Source: CAYLSV01 sp964386435
GTDB taxonomy: Bacteria; Planctomycetota; Phycisphaerae; Tepidisphaerales; Tepidisphaeraceae
Assembly: GCA_964386435.1 (NCBI GenBank)
Contig: CAYLSV010000066.1
Span: 1-19,310 of the forward strand
Reading direction: 5' to 3'
DNA: 19,310 nt
Both the position numbers and the translations under genes were made by a program. The notes under the pieces were generated by a model. The model was not told the DNA's origin. It saw only the letters and a program-made list of their open reading frames with translations, and searched no databases. How positions within the stretch are numbered: the stretch's first letter is position 1; each line of letters opens with the position of its first letter. Shown here one piece after another: positions 1 to 7,250 of the stretch.

Positions 1-219
1 CGCCGGCGGCTCCACGGCGTTGAAGATGTTCGTCGTGCCGTGGCGTTCGTGATTGTGGTGCTGCCGCTGCGACACGTCCGGCCACGCCGGCAACGGCTCG
101 CGTACATCGGCGACCAACTGCACCGGCTTATCCTCCACCGCGATCACCGGGAACCGCGGATCGTGCGGCCTGTGGTGCACGTCCAGCACATCTTCCATGT
201 GCCAGACGAACGCCGCAGG
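1..219 (-). pseudogene. IS630-family transposase remnant (5'-truncated, runs off left edge)
   Basis: Read on the minus strand from about 219 to 1, one open frame gives AAFVWHMEDVLDVHHRPHDP, then PVIAVEDKPVQL, REPLPAWP and NHERHGTTNIFNAVEPP. This matches the central part of IS630/Tc1-type DDE transposases: family pattern AFV..MEDVLxVY..P.DP, then (V/M)DEKPxQL, then YER(N/H)GTxNxFxxxEP. The N-terminal helix-turn-helix half (about 150 residues) is absent: upstream of about 219 the frame loses similarity and meets a TAG at about 270, so this looks like a 5'-deleted copy. The first catalytic Asp, expected in VDEKP, aligns with Glu (VEDKP), another sign of decay. The 3' part lies outside the window. 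Family assignment is from recognition of the motif string; inactivity is an inference. Confidence 0.8.
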
Positions 220-262
220 AGCCCTCGAATGTCGGCGCGGCGAGGTCGCGGTGTGAGCTCGG

Positions 263-288
263 GCGTAGCTCTACGCGGCACGTGCCGC
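263..288. repeat. Two abutting perfect palindromes beside the transposase remnant
   Basis: GCGTAG-CT-CTACGC (263-276) is a 6-bp stem with a 2-nt loop, and it overlaps the start of the 14-bp perfect palindrome GCGGCACGTGCCGC (275-288). The second resembles the core of the repeat at 18596-18679 (GCGGCACGTGGTGCCGC). They lie between the truncated transposase and the surface-protein gene. They may be a decayed REP-like unit or a leftover of the insertion event. The rest of 220-449 shows nothing I recognise. Confidence 0.5.
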
Positions 289-435
289 AACCGGCAGGGA
301 CAATCATGGTTGCAGATTCGTTGAACATTGTTAGGCTGCATCTGTCGGCCCGGTGTGGCGGCTTGTCGCGGTGACCTGCCGTGTGGTGGGCGGCGGGAGG
401 CGGCGGCGGGTCGTTGCCGTGGCGTCTTGGCCGCG

Positions 436-442
436 GGAGGAG
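436..442 (+). promoter_or_regulatory. Shine-Dalgarno that fixes the start of the surface protein
   Basis: GGAGGAG lies about 7 nt before ATG 450. The reading frame is open back to a GTG at 381, but that upstream start has no ribosome site and would place a Gly-rich leader before the signal-like motif, so 450 is preferred. Confidence 0.7.
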
Positions 443-449
443 AATTGCA

Positions 450-3400
450 ATGCAACCTGATGCTTGGATTGATCCGCGGCTGACGCGGGTGGTCGTTGAA
501 ACGCTTGAGAGTCGTCGCCTGCTCAGCAGCGTGTCGTTCGGCACGGCAACGGCCGTCGCAGATCCGCTGCCGTTCACGCAGCGGCTGATCGCGACGATCG
601 GCCCGCGGAACGACAGCAACCCCGGCAACGGCGAGACCGACTTCGGCGACGCCCCGGACAGCTATGGCACGCTGTTCGCCAGCAACGGCGCCAGCCACAT
701 CGCCAGCGGCCCGGCCCAACTCGGGGCCGACCGCGACTTCGACCGCGACGGCATCCCGACGCCCGACGCCGACGGCGACGACCGCGACAACCGTGACGAC
801 GAGGACGGCGTGCAATTTACCGGCGGCAACACGATTGGCGGCACCGGGGAGGTCACGATCCAGGTTCAGGGCGGCGGCCTGCTGCGGGGGTGGATCGACT
901 TCAACCAGAACGGTCGGTTCGACCGCAGCGAGTTGATCGTCGACGCCAACGTCCGCGGCGGCACACAGAGCTTTGGCTACACCATCCCCGCCAGCGGCCT
1001 GCCGGGCGACACGTTTGCGCGGTTCCGCCTCGCCAGCGGCGTGACGTCGCTCGAACCGATTGGGCAGGTCGTCAGCGGCGAGGTGGAGGATTATGCCGTC
1101 CGCCTGCAGGGCCGGGTGAGCGGCGGAGAGGATTCGGACTTCGGCGACGCCCCGCGGAGCTATGGCACGGTGCTGGCCGATGATGGCCCGCAGCACCGGT
1201 TCAACGAAGACTTCGTCCTCGGCCGCGAGTGGGATTCCGAAAAAGACGGCCAACCGACCGCCGATGCCAGCGGCGATGATGATTTCAACCGCGACGATGA
1301 GGACGGCGTCCTATTCCGCACGCCGATCGTACCGGGCGAGTCGTTTGAGATCGAGGTCGGCACGACCACCGGCGGTGTGCTGGACGCCTTCATCGACTTC
1401 AACGGCGACGGCGACTTCGATGACAAAGGCGACCGCATCGTCGCCGCCCGAACGATCCCCGCCGGCTCGACCCGATTGACGCTGACGGCCCCCGAAGACG
1501 CGCAGCTGGGCGACTCCTACGCCCGCTTCCGGCTGCACGCCGGCACGCCGACGGGTGCGCCGCTGGGTCCGACCGGTCCCGGCGGCTTCGGCGAAGTTGA
1601 GGACGAGCGGGTGGCCATCACCGCCCCACCGCCGATCCCGACCCTCGACTTCGGCGACGCCCCGAGCAGCTACGGCACGACGCTGGCGGCAAACGGGGCG
1701 CGGCACCCGCTGTCCGATTCGGTCTGGCTCGGCACGGGCCAGCCCGACGCTGAGGCGGACGGGTTGCCTTCCGTCAACGCCAACGGCGACGACCTCGATG
1801 GTGCCGATGATGAGGATGGCGTTGCGTTTGTATCCTCCATTCGGCCGGGCGAGTTCTTTGACGTCGAGATCGAGACGAACACCGGCGGCTTCGTATCAGG
1901 GTGGATCGACTACAACGCCGACGGCGACTTCCTAGACGCTGGCGAGAAGATCGCCGACGCCGTGGCAATCAGTCCCGGCACGCGAACGCTCTCGATCGTC
2001 GCCCCCGCCTCGGCCGTGCCGGGCAACACGTACGCTCGGTTCCGGATCATCGGGGGCGTGACGCCGCTGTCGCCGATCGGCCCGGCCGCGGCGGGCGAGG
2101 TCGAGGATTACCGCATCAACATCAGCCCACCCGCCACCGACTTCGGCGACGCCCCGGAGGGTTTCGCCGGCACCGTCTGGCGTTACCCGACCCTGCGCGA
2201 CAGCGGCGGCGCCCGCCACGAGGTCGATCCCGGCTTTACCCTCGGCTCGGCCATCGACGCCGACCCGGTCGGACAGCCCGACCTTGCGGCCAACGGAGAC
2301 GATGACGACGCCTCGCCCGATGACGAGGACGGCGTGACCCAGCAGGCGCTCGCGCCCGGCTTGCCGAACAAGGTTGTCGTTGAATTCAACAACACCGCCA
2401 ACCGACCGACGGGCGTGCTGGATGCGTGGTACGACTGGAACGCCGACGGCGATTGGGACGATTCAGGCGAACACGTCGTGCAGGGTCTGACGCTCGTTAC
2501 GGGGGTCAACGTCGTGCCGATCACGCCGCCGCTGGACGCAACGGCGGGGACGACCTTCGCCCGGTTCCGGCTGACGGAGCAAGGCGTCAACTCACCTCGC
2601 GGCGACGCCGGCGTGGGCGAGGTGGAGGACTACGCCGTCGAGGTCGGTCCCAACGCGCTTGGGCCCAACACCGGCATCATCGTCCGCCCCCGGCCCGATT
2701 TCCCCGCGGGTGGGCAGGGCATCGGCATCCTTGGTGCCGACGGGGTCAACGACAGCGTCCGCGTGGTCGGGCTGCGAACGGACAACGTCACGTCTCTTCT
2801 TGTCGACTCGCTCCAGAACCCGCGCCGGACGTACGAGGTGATCCCGACGTCGGGTGCCCCCGCGACACTCATCGCGCTGGGTACAGGTACAAACGTGGCG
2901 GACGTGCGGCCGAACGCGTTCACGAATCTGTACGAGATCGGCCGGCCGCAGTCGTACTCGGGCACGCCGGGCGCGACGACGGTGTCGTTCAGCAACGTCG
3001 ACAGCACGCGGATCAGCCTGCGTGACGGCACTGACCGGCTGCGGCTCAACTTCACCGCCAACAACGGCCTGCCGAACGCGGCAAACCTGGTGCTGCGTGA
3101 CAGCCCCGAGGTGCGGCTGGACGGCTTCTCGGTGGCGGACGAGACCACCATCCGCCTGCTCGAGGGCAACTCCGGCAATGCATCGGCGCTGCGCGTCGGC
3201 GCCGCCCCGGCCGGATTCTTTGGCGGCAGCGGGCTGTTTGTCAGCGGCGACTCATCGCTGGATCTGAATGTATCCGCCCTTGTGGCCGATCAGACGACGG
3301 GCGTGCTTGAATATGTCCGCGACTTGGTGATCGATGGCCATAACGGCGGCACGTGGGACGGCCCGGGCATCCGCAGCAGCCTGATTGCCAGCGACGCACG

Positions 3401-3671
3401 CCTCGGCGTCGGCTACGGCCGGGCGGATCGGGTGTTCGCCGACGAGCGGCTCGGGTTGACCCTTGGCGACGACGACGTGATCGTCTCGGCGGCTCTTCTG
3501 GGCGACGCGAACATGGACGGCACCGTCAACCTTGTCGACTTTGGCCGCCTGCGCGGCGGGTTCGGCACGACCACCGGCAGCTTGTGGAGCGAAGGAGACT
3601 TCACCTACGACGGCAACGTTAATCTTGCCGACTTCGGCAGGCTGCGGGGCAACTTCGGCGAGATGTTCTGA
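450..3671 (+). CDS. LEPR-XLL motif protein with four GEVED repeats and C-terminal dockerin type I
   Basis: 1073 residues from ATG 450. Residues 14-26 hold VVVETLESRRLLS, the LEPR-XLL-type N-terminal motif of planctomycete exported proteins. Four GEVED-type repeats follow, each opening DFGDAP and closing GEVED: residues 64-215, 230-386, 400-554 and 564-728. Each contains a DEDGV stretch and an acidic, probably Ca-binding loop such as DFNGDGDFDD or DYNADGDFLD. Repeat 2 ends GEVEDE instead of GEVEDY. Residues about 735-1015 look beta-rich and I do not recognise them. Residues 1018-1073 form a dockerin type I domain with two duplicated loops, GDANMDGTVNLVDFGRLRG and GDFTYDGNVNLADFGRLRG. The likely role is an extracellular or cell-surface Ca-stabilised structural/adhesive protein; this is inferred from architecture, and no catalytic domain is visible. 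The dockerin presumably docks to a partner not encoded here. Confidence 0.9.
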   Translation: MQPDAWIDPRLTRVVVETLESRRLLSSVSFGTATAVADPLPFTQRLIATIGPRNDSNPGNGETDFGDAPDSYGTLFASNGASHIASGPAQLGADRDFDRDGIPTPDADGDDRDNRDDEDGVQFTGGNTIGGTGEVTIQVQGGGLLRGWIDFNQNGRFDRSELIVDANVRGGTQSFGYTIPASGLPGDTFARFRLASGVTSLEPIGQVVSGEVEDYAVRLQGRVSGGEDSDFGDAPRSYGTVLADDGPQHRFNEDFVLGREWDSEKDGQPTADASGDDDFNRDDEDGVLFRTPIVPGESFEIEVGTTTGGVLDAFIDFNGDGDFDDKGDRIVAARTIPAGSTRLTLTAPEDAQLGDSYARFRLHAGTPTGAPLGPTGPGGFGEVEDERVAITAPPPIPTLDFGDAPSSYGTTLAANGARHPLSDSVWLGTGQPDAEADGLPSVNANGDDLDGADDEDGVAFVSSIRPGEFFDVEIETNTGGFVSGWIDYNADGDFLDAGEKIADAVAISPGTRTLSIVAPASAVPGNTYARFRIIGGVTPLSPIGPAAAGEVEDYRINISPPATDFGDAPEGFAGTVWRYPTLRDSGGARHEVDPGFTLGSAIDADPVGQPDLAANGDDDDASPDDEDGVTQQALAPGLPNKVVVEFNNTANRPTGVLDAWYDWNADGDWDDSGEHVVQGLTLVTGVNVVPITPPLDATAGTTFARFRLTEQGVNSPRGDAGVGEVEDYAVEVGPNALGPNTGIIVRPRPDFPAGGQGIGILGADGVNDSVRVVGLRTDNVTSLLVDSLQNPRRTYEVIPTSGAPATLIALGTGTNVADVRPNAFTNLYEIGRPQSYSGTPGATTVSFSNVDSTRISLRDGTDRLRLNFTANNGLPNAANLVLRDSPEVRLDGFSVADETTIRLLEGNSGNASALRVGAAPAGFFGGSGLFVSGDSSLDLNVSALVADQTTGVLEYVRDLVIDGHNGGTWDGPGIRSSLIASDARLGVGYGRADRVFADERLGLTLGDDDVIVSAALLGDANMDGTVNLVDFGRLRGGFGTTTGSLWSEGDFTYDGNVNLADFGRLRGNFGEMF

Positions 3672-3694
3672 TCCACATCGCGTTGCATCTGAAA

Positions 3695-3723
3695 GCCCGC
3701 CGCCGATTTGACGATCGGCGGGC
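3695..3723. terminator. GC-rich hairpin after the surface-protein gene
   Basis: GCCGAT-TTGACG-ATCGGC forms a 6-bp stem with a 6-nt loop, flanked by GCCC and GGGC that extend it with a small bulge. It begins 24 nt after the stop at 3671. There is no following T-tract, so a Rho-independent terminator is possible but unproven; it may only be an RNA-stabilising structure. Confidence 0.45.
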
Positions 3724-3766
3724 GTGGTCTACGGTTGTTCGGCTCACCCCAACGCTGGAACCCATT

Positions 3767-4111
3767 ATGATCGAACTCACCGACACCGCCGCCAAGGAAA
3801 TCAAGGACATCATCGCCCAGCAGGCCGAGGCCGGCGATCTGGATCCGAGCAAGACCTACCTCCGCGTCGGCGTCAAGGGCGGCGGCTGCAGCGGGTTCAC
3901 GTACATGCTCGACCTCATCGAGGACGTGCCGACCGACAACGACGAGGTGCTCGATTCGCAAGGCATTCGCGTGATCGTCGACAACAAGTCGCTGCTGTAC
4001 CTCGAGGGCGTGAGCATCGACTTCAAGGACGAGGTGATGGGCCGGGGCTTCGTGTTCAACAACCCGAACGCCAGCGGCACCTGCGGCTGCGGCTCGTCGT
4101 TCACCGCCTGA
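3767..4111 (+). CDS. A-type iron-sulfur cluster carrier (IscA/ErpA/HesB family)
   Basis: 114 residues, the usual length for HesB-like Fe-S carriers. The three family cysteines are present: C41 in KGGGCSGF, and C106 and C108 in the C-terminal CGCGSSF. The N-terminus MIELTDTAAKEIK is typical of the family start, which supports ATG 3767 over in-frame codons back to 3683. The protein is expected to receive [2Fe-2S] or [4Fe-4S] clusters and pass them to apo-enzymes in the cytoplasm. IscA, ErpA and SufA cannot be separated from sequence alone, and no isc/suf genes are adjacent. It follows the surface-protein hairpin and lies 77 bp before lspA on the same strand. Confidence 0.93.
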   Translation: MIELTDTAAKEIKDIIAQQAEAGDLDPSKTYLRVGVKGGGCSGFTYMLDLIEDVPTDNDEVLDSQGIRVIVDNKSLLYLEGVSIDFKDEVMGRGFVFNNPNASGTCGCGSSFTA

Positions 4112-4141
4112 GCCGTTGAGATTTAGTCCACGAAGGTAGCT

Positions 4142-4159
4142 GCGACCACACATGGTCGC
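4142..4159. terminator. 7-bp perfect hairpin between the Fe-S carrier and lspA
   Basis: GCGACCA-CACA-TGGTCGC is a perfect 7-bp stem with a 4-nt loop, 30 nt after the upstream stop and 30 nt before the lspA ATG. No U-tract follows. It could attenuate transcription between the two genes or be a processing site. A short direct repeat, TTGAGATTT, flanks it on both sides (about 4116 and 4174). Confidence 0.4.
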
Positions 4160-4188
4160 GGTCCGGTCGGTGCTTGAGATTTGAGTTT

Positions 4189-4770
4189 ATGTCCGAGCCG
4201 CCGAGCAACTTCCGCCGCCCCGCCGCGTTGGCGGCGTTGCTTGTCGCGTTCGCCATCGGGCTGACGGCCGATCTGGTCACCAAGTACGTCGCCTTCGACC
4301 GCATCGACGCGGTTGAGGTTCACACCGCCGACGGCGTGCAGCTGCACGCCGACAGCGTGGAGTTTTTGCCCGGCTGGCTGCACTTCACCCGCGTCGTGAA
4401 TTACGGCGCGGCCCTGGGCGTGGGCGAGGGCATGCGGTGGTTCTTCATCGGCGTGAGCGTGGCGGCGGTCGGGCTGCTGCTGTACTTCTTCAGCCAATCG
4501 GGCCGGCGGCTGTTCTACCAAATCGTCCTCGGGCTGCTCTTGGCGGGCGTGGTGGGCAACATGTACGACCGCCTGTTCCACGGCCACGTCCGCGACATGA
4601 TCCACACCTTCCCCGGCCGGCGGTGGAGCGATGTGCTGAGCTTCCTACCCGAGGCCCGCGTGTTCCCGTGGGTGTTCAACGTCGCCGACATCTGGCTGTG
4701 CGTGGGCGTGGCGATCATCTTCGTCTACGGGCTGTTCGCCAAGGACGACCCGCCCACCGCTACGGCTTGA
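4189..4770 (+). CDS. lspA: Lipoprotein signal peptidase (signal peptidase II)
   Basis: 193 residues from ATG 4189 (an in-frame TTG at 4174 is less likely). This aspartic peptidase of the inner membrane cleaves prolipoproteins just before the lipidated cysteine. All family blocks are visible: DLVTKYVAF (residues 28-36), NYGAALGV (71-78), GNMYDRLFHGHVRD (123-136) with catalytic D127, and FNVADIWLCVG (163-173) with catalytic D167. Four hydrophobic segments lie at about 12-28, 84-101, 109-124 and 164-183. The periplasmic loop after the first helix (about 37-68) and the stretch between the two Asp blocks are longer than in E. coli. The 3' end overlaps the convergent flavin reductase gene by 11 bp. 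The lipoprotein at 11472-12236 would be a plausible client. Confidence 0.93.
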   Translation: MSEPPSNFRRPAALAALLVAFAIGLTADLVTKYVAFDRIDAVEVHTADGVQLHADSVEFLPGWLHFTRVVNYGAALGVGEGMRWFFIGVSVAAVGLLLYFFSQSGRRLFYQIVLGLLLAGVVGNMYDRLFHGHVRDMIHTFPGRRWSDVLSFLPEARVFPWVFNVADIWLCVGVAIIFVYGLFAKDDPPTATA

Positions 4771-5377
4771 GCGTCGGCCGATCCAGCTCAAAGCGGTCCG
4801 TCGTCCGGCAGTACCACCCCGGCGGGCTCATGCGGCCGACCATCTGGAGCTGCTCGACGTCGACGTGCAGCTTCGCCACGTCCACGATGCCCTCCCGCAC
4901 CGCCGCGTGCGTCACCTCGCCGATGACAAGGCGGTTGCGGCCGATCATTTGGATCGAGTGCAAGTCGCACGCGAAGCTCGCCGGGCTCTCCGCCAACCGC
5001 GGCACATCGGAGCCGGGGCACGCCTCGGTCGCCAGCCCCACCGCTGCCGGCTCGCTCACCCCCGGCGGGTAGTCCGCCGACGCCGCGTTCATCCGCTCGG
5101 CCATGGCCTCGTCCACGAGGTTCACCACGAACCGACCCGCCGTCTGCGCGTTCGCCGCCGAGTCCTTCGGCGAGGCATCGGTTCGGTCGGCGACGTTCAG
5201 GATGACGAGGGCCGGGTCCGAACCGAAGCAGTTGAAGAAGCTGTACGGGGCGGCATTCAGGTTGCCCGCGGCGTCCAGCGAGGTGACGAGGGCGATCGGC
5301 CGGGGGACGATCAAGCCGGCGAGCAGCTTGTACCGCTGACCCGGCGAGAGGTCGGCGAAGGTGAACGTGTCGGGCAC
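4760..5377 (-). CDS. Flavin reductase-like, FMN-binding split-barrel protein
   Basis: About 205 residues. After a short N-terminus, YKLLAGLIVPRPIALVTS, then NAAPYSFFNCFGSDPALVI and FVVNLVDEAMAERMN match the flavin reductase-like domain (PF01613 type), with GLIVPRPIA and NAAPYSFF as the FMN-pocket blocks. The C-terminal half carries the usual LVIGEV stretch and a final MVGRMSPPGWYCR segment. It probably binds FMN, with reduction of flavin by NAD(P)H or a related oxidoreductase role; the substrate cannot be read from sequence. The start is uncertain: there is no in-frame ATG, so GTG 5377 or TTG 5383 is used. Translation may couple to argF, whose stop is 28 bp upstream. It is the last gene of the argB-argF transcript and meets lspA tail to tail with an 11-bp overlap. 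Confidence 0.85.
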   Translation of the reverse strand: MPDTFTFADLSPGQRYKLLAGLIVPRPIALVTSLDAAGNLNAAPYSFFNCFGSDPALVILNVADRTDASPKDSAANAQTAGRFVVNLVDEAMAERMNAASADYPPGVSEPAAVGLATEACPGSDVPRLAESPASFACDLHSIQMIGRNRLVIGEVTHAAVREGIVDVAKLHVDVEQLQMVGRMSPPGWYCRTTDRFELDRPTLKP

Positions 5378-5405
5378 ACCCAATTCATAGCAGGAGCGTC
5401 CTACC

Positions 5406-6266
5406 TCACGCCAGCAGCGTCGCCAGCACCGCTTTCTGGGCGTGGAGGCGATTGTGGGCCTGCTGGAAGACCTTGCTGCGGTCGCCGTCGATGACGCTGG
5501 CGCTGATCTCCACGTCGCGGTAGGCCGGCAGGCAATGCAGGACGATGGCGTGCTGCGGGGCGGCGGCGAGAAGGACGTTGTCGACGATGAAGCCGGCGAA
5601 ATCCTTGATCCGCTGGGCCTTCTCGGCTTCCTGGCCCATGCTGGTCCAAGTGTCGGTGTAGATGACGTCGGCCCCGGCGACGGCGAGCTTCGGGTCGGTG
5701 AACGCGTCGTGGTCGACGCCGGCAAGCTCGTAACCCGGCGGCGTACAGCAGGCGAAGCCGACACCGACCTTATGACAAGCGACGGCAAGGCTGCGGGCAA
5801 CGTTGTTGCCATCGCCGATGTACGCCAGCCGGAGGCCAGGCAGGTCGCCGAAGACCTCCCGCATTGTCAGCAGGTCGGCCAGCGCCTGGCACGGGTGGTT
5901 GTGATCGGTCAGCCCGTTCACCACCGGCACGTCACTCGCCGCGGCGAGTTCGAGCAGCGTGGCGTGGGCGAACGTGCGGGCCATGATCGCGTCGCACATG
6001 CCGGACAAGACGCGGGCCACGTCGCCCGCCGGCTCCCGCTTGCCGAGGCCGACCTCGTCCGGCCGCAAATTCAGCGCGTGGCCGCCCAACTGCAGCATCG
6101 CTGTCTCGAAGCTGACCCGCGTCCGCAGCGACGGCTTCTCGAACAGCATCGCCAGCACCTTGCCCCGCAGCAGCTCCGGCTCGTTCGCCGCCTTCAACGC
6201 CACCGCCCGATCGAGCAGCGACGTGATCCACTCGCCGGAGAAGTCGTTCAGATCGAGGAAGTGCAT
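5406..6266 (-). CDS. argF: Ornithine carbamoyltransferase
   Basis: 286 residues from ATG 6266, slightly short of the common 300-310. It makes citrulline from ornithine and carbamoyl phosphate in arginine biosynthesis. Visible blocks: carbamoyl-phosphate loop FEKPSLRTRVSFE (residues 42-54), DHNHPCQALADL (121-132), the ornithine loop DTWTSMGQE (205-213) and HCLPA (244-248). The phosphate loop reads SLRTR instead of the textbook STRTR. That occurs in acetyl- and succinyl-ornithine transcarbamylases, but the intact SMGQE and HCLPA blocks favour ornithine as substrate. argB lies 38 bp upstream on the same strand, so one transcript is likely. No clear ribosome site precedes the ATG. Confidence 0.93.
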   Translation of the reverse strand: MHFLDLNDFSGEWITSLLDRAVALKAANEPELLRGKVLAMLFEKPSLRTRVSFETAMLQLGGHALNLRPDEVGLGKREPAGDVARVLSGMCDAIMARTFAHATLLELAAASDVPVVNGLTDHNHPCQALADLLTMREVFGDLPGLRLAYIGDGNNVARSLAVACHKVGVGFACCTPPGYELAGVDHDAFTDPKLAVAGADVIYTDTWTSMGQEAEKAQRIKDFAGFIVDNVLLAAAPQHAIVLHCLPAYRDVEISASVIDGDRSKVFQQAHNRLHAQKAVLATLLA

Positions 6267-6304
6267 CGCAGTGGACGAAAGACGAAGGACAGAAAACCAA
6301 AAGG
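6267..6304 (-). other. Pyrimidine-rich argB-argF spacer with iterated CTTCGTC/TTTCGTC
   Basis: On the coding strand the 38-nt gap reads as T-rich blocks (TTTTGG, TTTTC, GTCCTTCGTCTTTCGTCC). It carries no purine-rich ribosome site. It resembles in style the TTTGTTCTTGG repeat at 14788-14870, though not closely enough to call the same element. Confidence 0.3.
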
Positions 6305-7249
6305 TTACACGACAATCTGCGTACCGATGCCGGCTTCGGTGTAGATCTCCAGCAGCAGCGCGTGCGGCACGCGGCCGTCGATGATGTGGGCTTTTTTCAC
6401 GCCGGCCTTCAGCGCCGTCTCGCAGGCTTCGACCTTCGGCAGCATGCCGCGGCTGATGGCGCCGGTGGTTTTCATCTGCTCGATGGTGTCGAGGTCGACG
6501 CTGCTGATAATGCTCGACTCGTCGGTGGGGTCCAGGCGGATGCCGTGGGTGTCGCTGACGACGACGAGCTTGTCGGCCTTGACGTGGGCCGCGACGGTGC
6601 CGGCGGCGGTGTCGGCGTTGACGTTCAGCCGCCCGCCGGCGGGGTCGAGGGCGACGCTGGCGATCACCGGGATCGTGTCGCTCTTGACCAACAGCTCCAG
6701 CAGCTTCGCGTTCACCTGCGTCACGTACCCGACGTGGCCGAGGTCGATCCGCCGGCCGTTCGCCCCCTCGAGCAGCAGTTTCTCGCCGAAGAGCACGCAG
6801 CTCGACAAGCTGTGCAACCCCATCGCCCCGCACCCCTGGCCGCGCATGAAGCTCACGAGCTGCCGGTTCACCGTGTCGCACAACACCCGCTCGACGATGG
6901 CCAGCGTGCGGTCATCAGTGTACCGCCGCCCCATGACCATTTGCGGCTCCAAGCCGCTTTTCTCCATCGCGTCGTTGATCGCCTTGCCGCCGCCGTGGAC
7001 GACGACGACCCGCATGCCGACGTAGCTCATAAAGACGACATCGGTGAGGATCGCCGCAAGGGTCGCGTCGTCGTCGAGCACGCTGCCGCCGACCTTGACC
7101 ACGACGGTGCGGCCGTAGAACTTCTGGATGTAGCCCAGGGCTTCGACCAGCGCGTCGGCCTTGCTGATCGCGTCGAGGCGGGCGTCGGGGGTCAGCTCGT
7201 TCAAGCCGCAGTCTAGCCAACGCGGCCCGAGGTCGTAGACTCCGGCCAT
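6305..7249 (-). CDS. argB: Acetylglutamate kinase, probably arginine-sensitive type
   Basis: 314 residues. It phosphorylates N-acetylglutamate, the second step of arginine biosynthesis. Family blocks: VVKVGGSV (residues 50-57), VVHGGGKAI (84-91), the substrate site LNVNADTAAG (208-217) and ISRGMLPKVEAC (265-276). The helix before VVKVGG (DARLDAISKADALVEALG, about 22-39) and the C-terminal HALLLEIYTEAGIGT are features of hexameric, arginine-inhibited enzymes, so feedback control by arginine is inferred. ATG 7249 is preferred because AGAGGTGA lies 3-4 nt upstream; TTG at residue 16 would give a more usual N-terminus. argF follows 38 bp downstream. The start codon overlaps the divergent TIM-barrel gene's ATG. 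Confidence 0.94.
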   Translation of the reverse strand: MAGVYDLGPRWLDCGLNELTPDARLDAISKADALVEALGYIQKFYGRTVVVKVGGSVLDDDATLAAILTDVVFMSYVGMRVVVVHGGGKAINDAMEKSGLEPQMVMGRRYTDDRTLAIVERVLCDTVNRQLVSFMRGQGCGAMGLHSLSSCVLFGEKLLLEGANGRRIDLGHVGYVTQVNAKLLELLVKSDTIPVIASVALDPAGGRLNVNADTAAGTVAAHVKADKLVVVSDTHGIRLDPTDESSIISSVDLDTIEQMKTTGAISRGMLPKVEACETALKAGVKKAHIIDGRVPHALLLEIYTEAGIGTQIVV

Positions 7250-7250
7250 G
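7247..7250. promoter_or_regulatory. Shared CATG: start codons of two divergent genes overlap
   Basis: Positions 7248-7250 read ATG on the plus strand (TIM-barrel gene) and 7249-7247 read ATG on the minus strand (argB). Each gene's promoter and ribosome site must therefore lie within the other's coding region, unless one real start is internal. The minus-strand ATG has a good site (GAGGTGA); the plus-strand one has only GAGG, about 15 nt away. Confidence 0.6.

Noticed and set aside
144..1253. Long minus-strand open frame opposite the surface-protein gene
   Set aside because: Translation is low-complexity Ala/Val/Arg/Pro with no motif; a GC-rich shadow of the GEVED gene, whose domains are unmistakable.
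450..2740. Tandem DNA repeat in the surface-protein gene as a mobile or recombining element
   Set aside because: The about 500-bp periodicity is explained by four diverged GEVED protein domains; only short words such as the DFGDAP codons are conserved in DNA.
3695..4159. Hairpins as definite Rho-independent terminators
   Set aside because: Stems are good but neither is followed by a T-tract, so they are listed only as low-confidence terminators.
6267..6881. N-terminal extension of the argF frame upstream of ATG 6266
   Set aside because: The extension is Arg/Pro/His-rich shadow of argB; OTCase similarity begins at MHFLDLNDFS.
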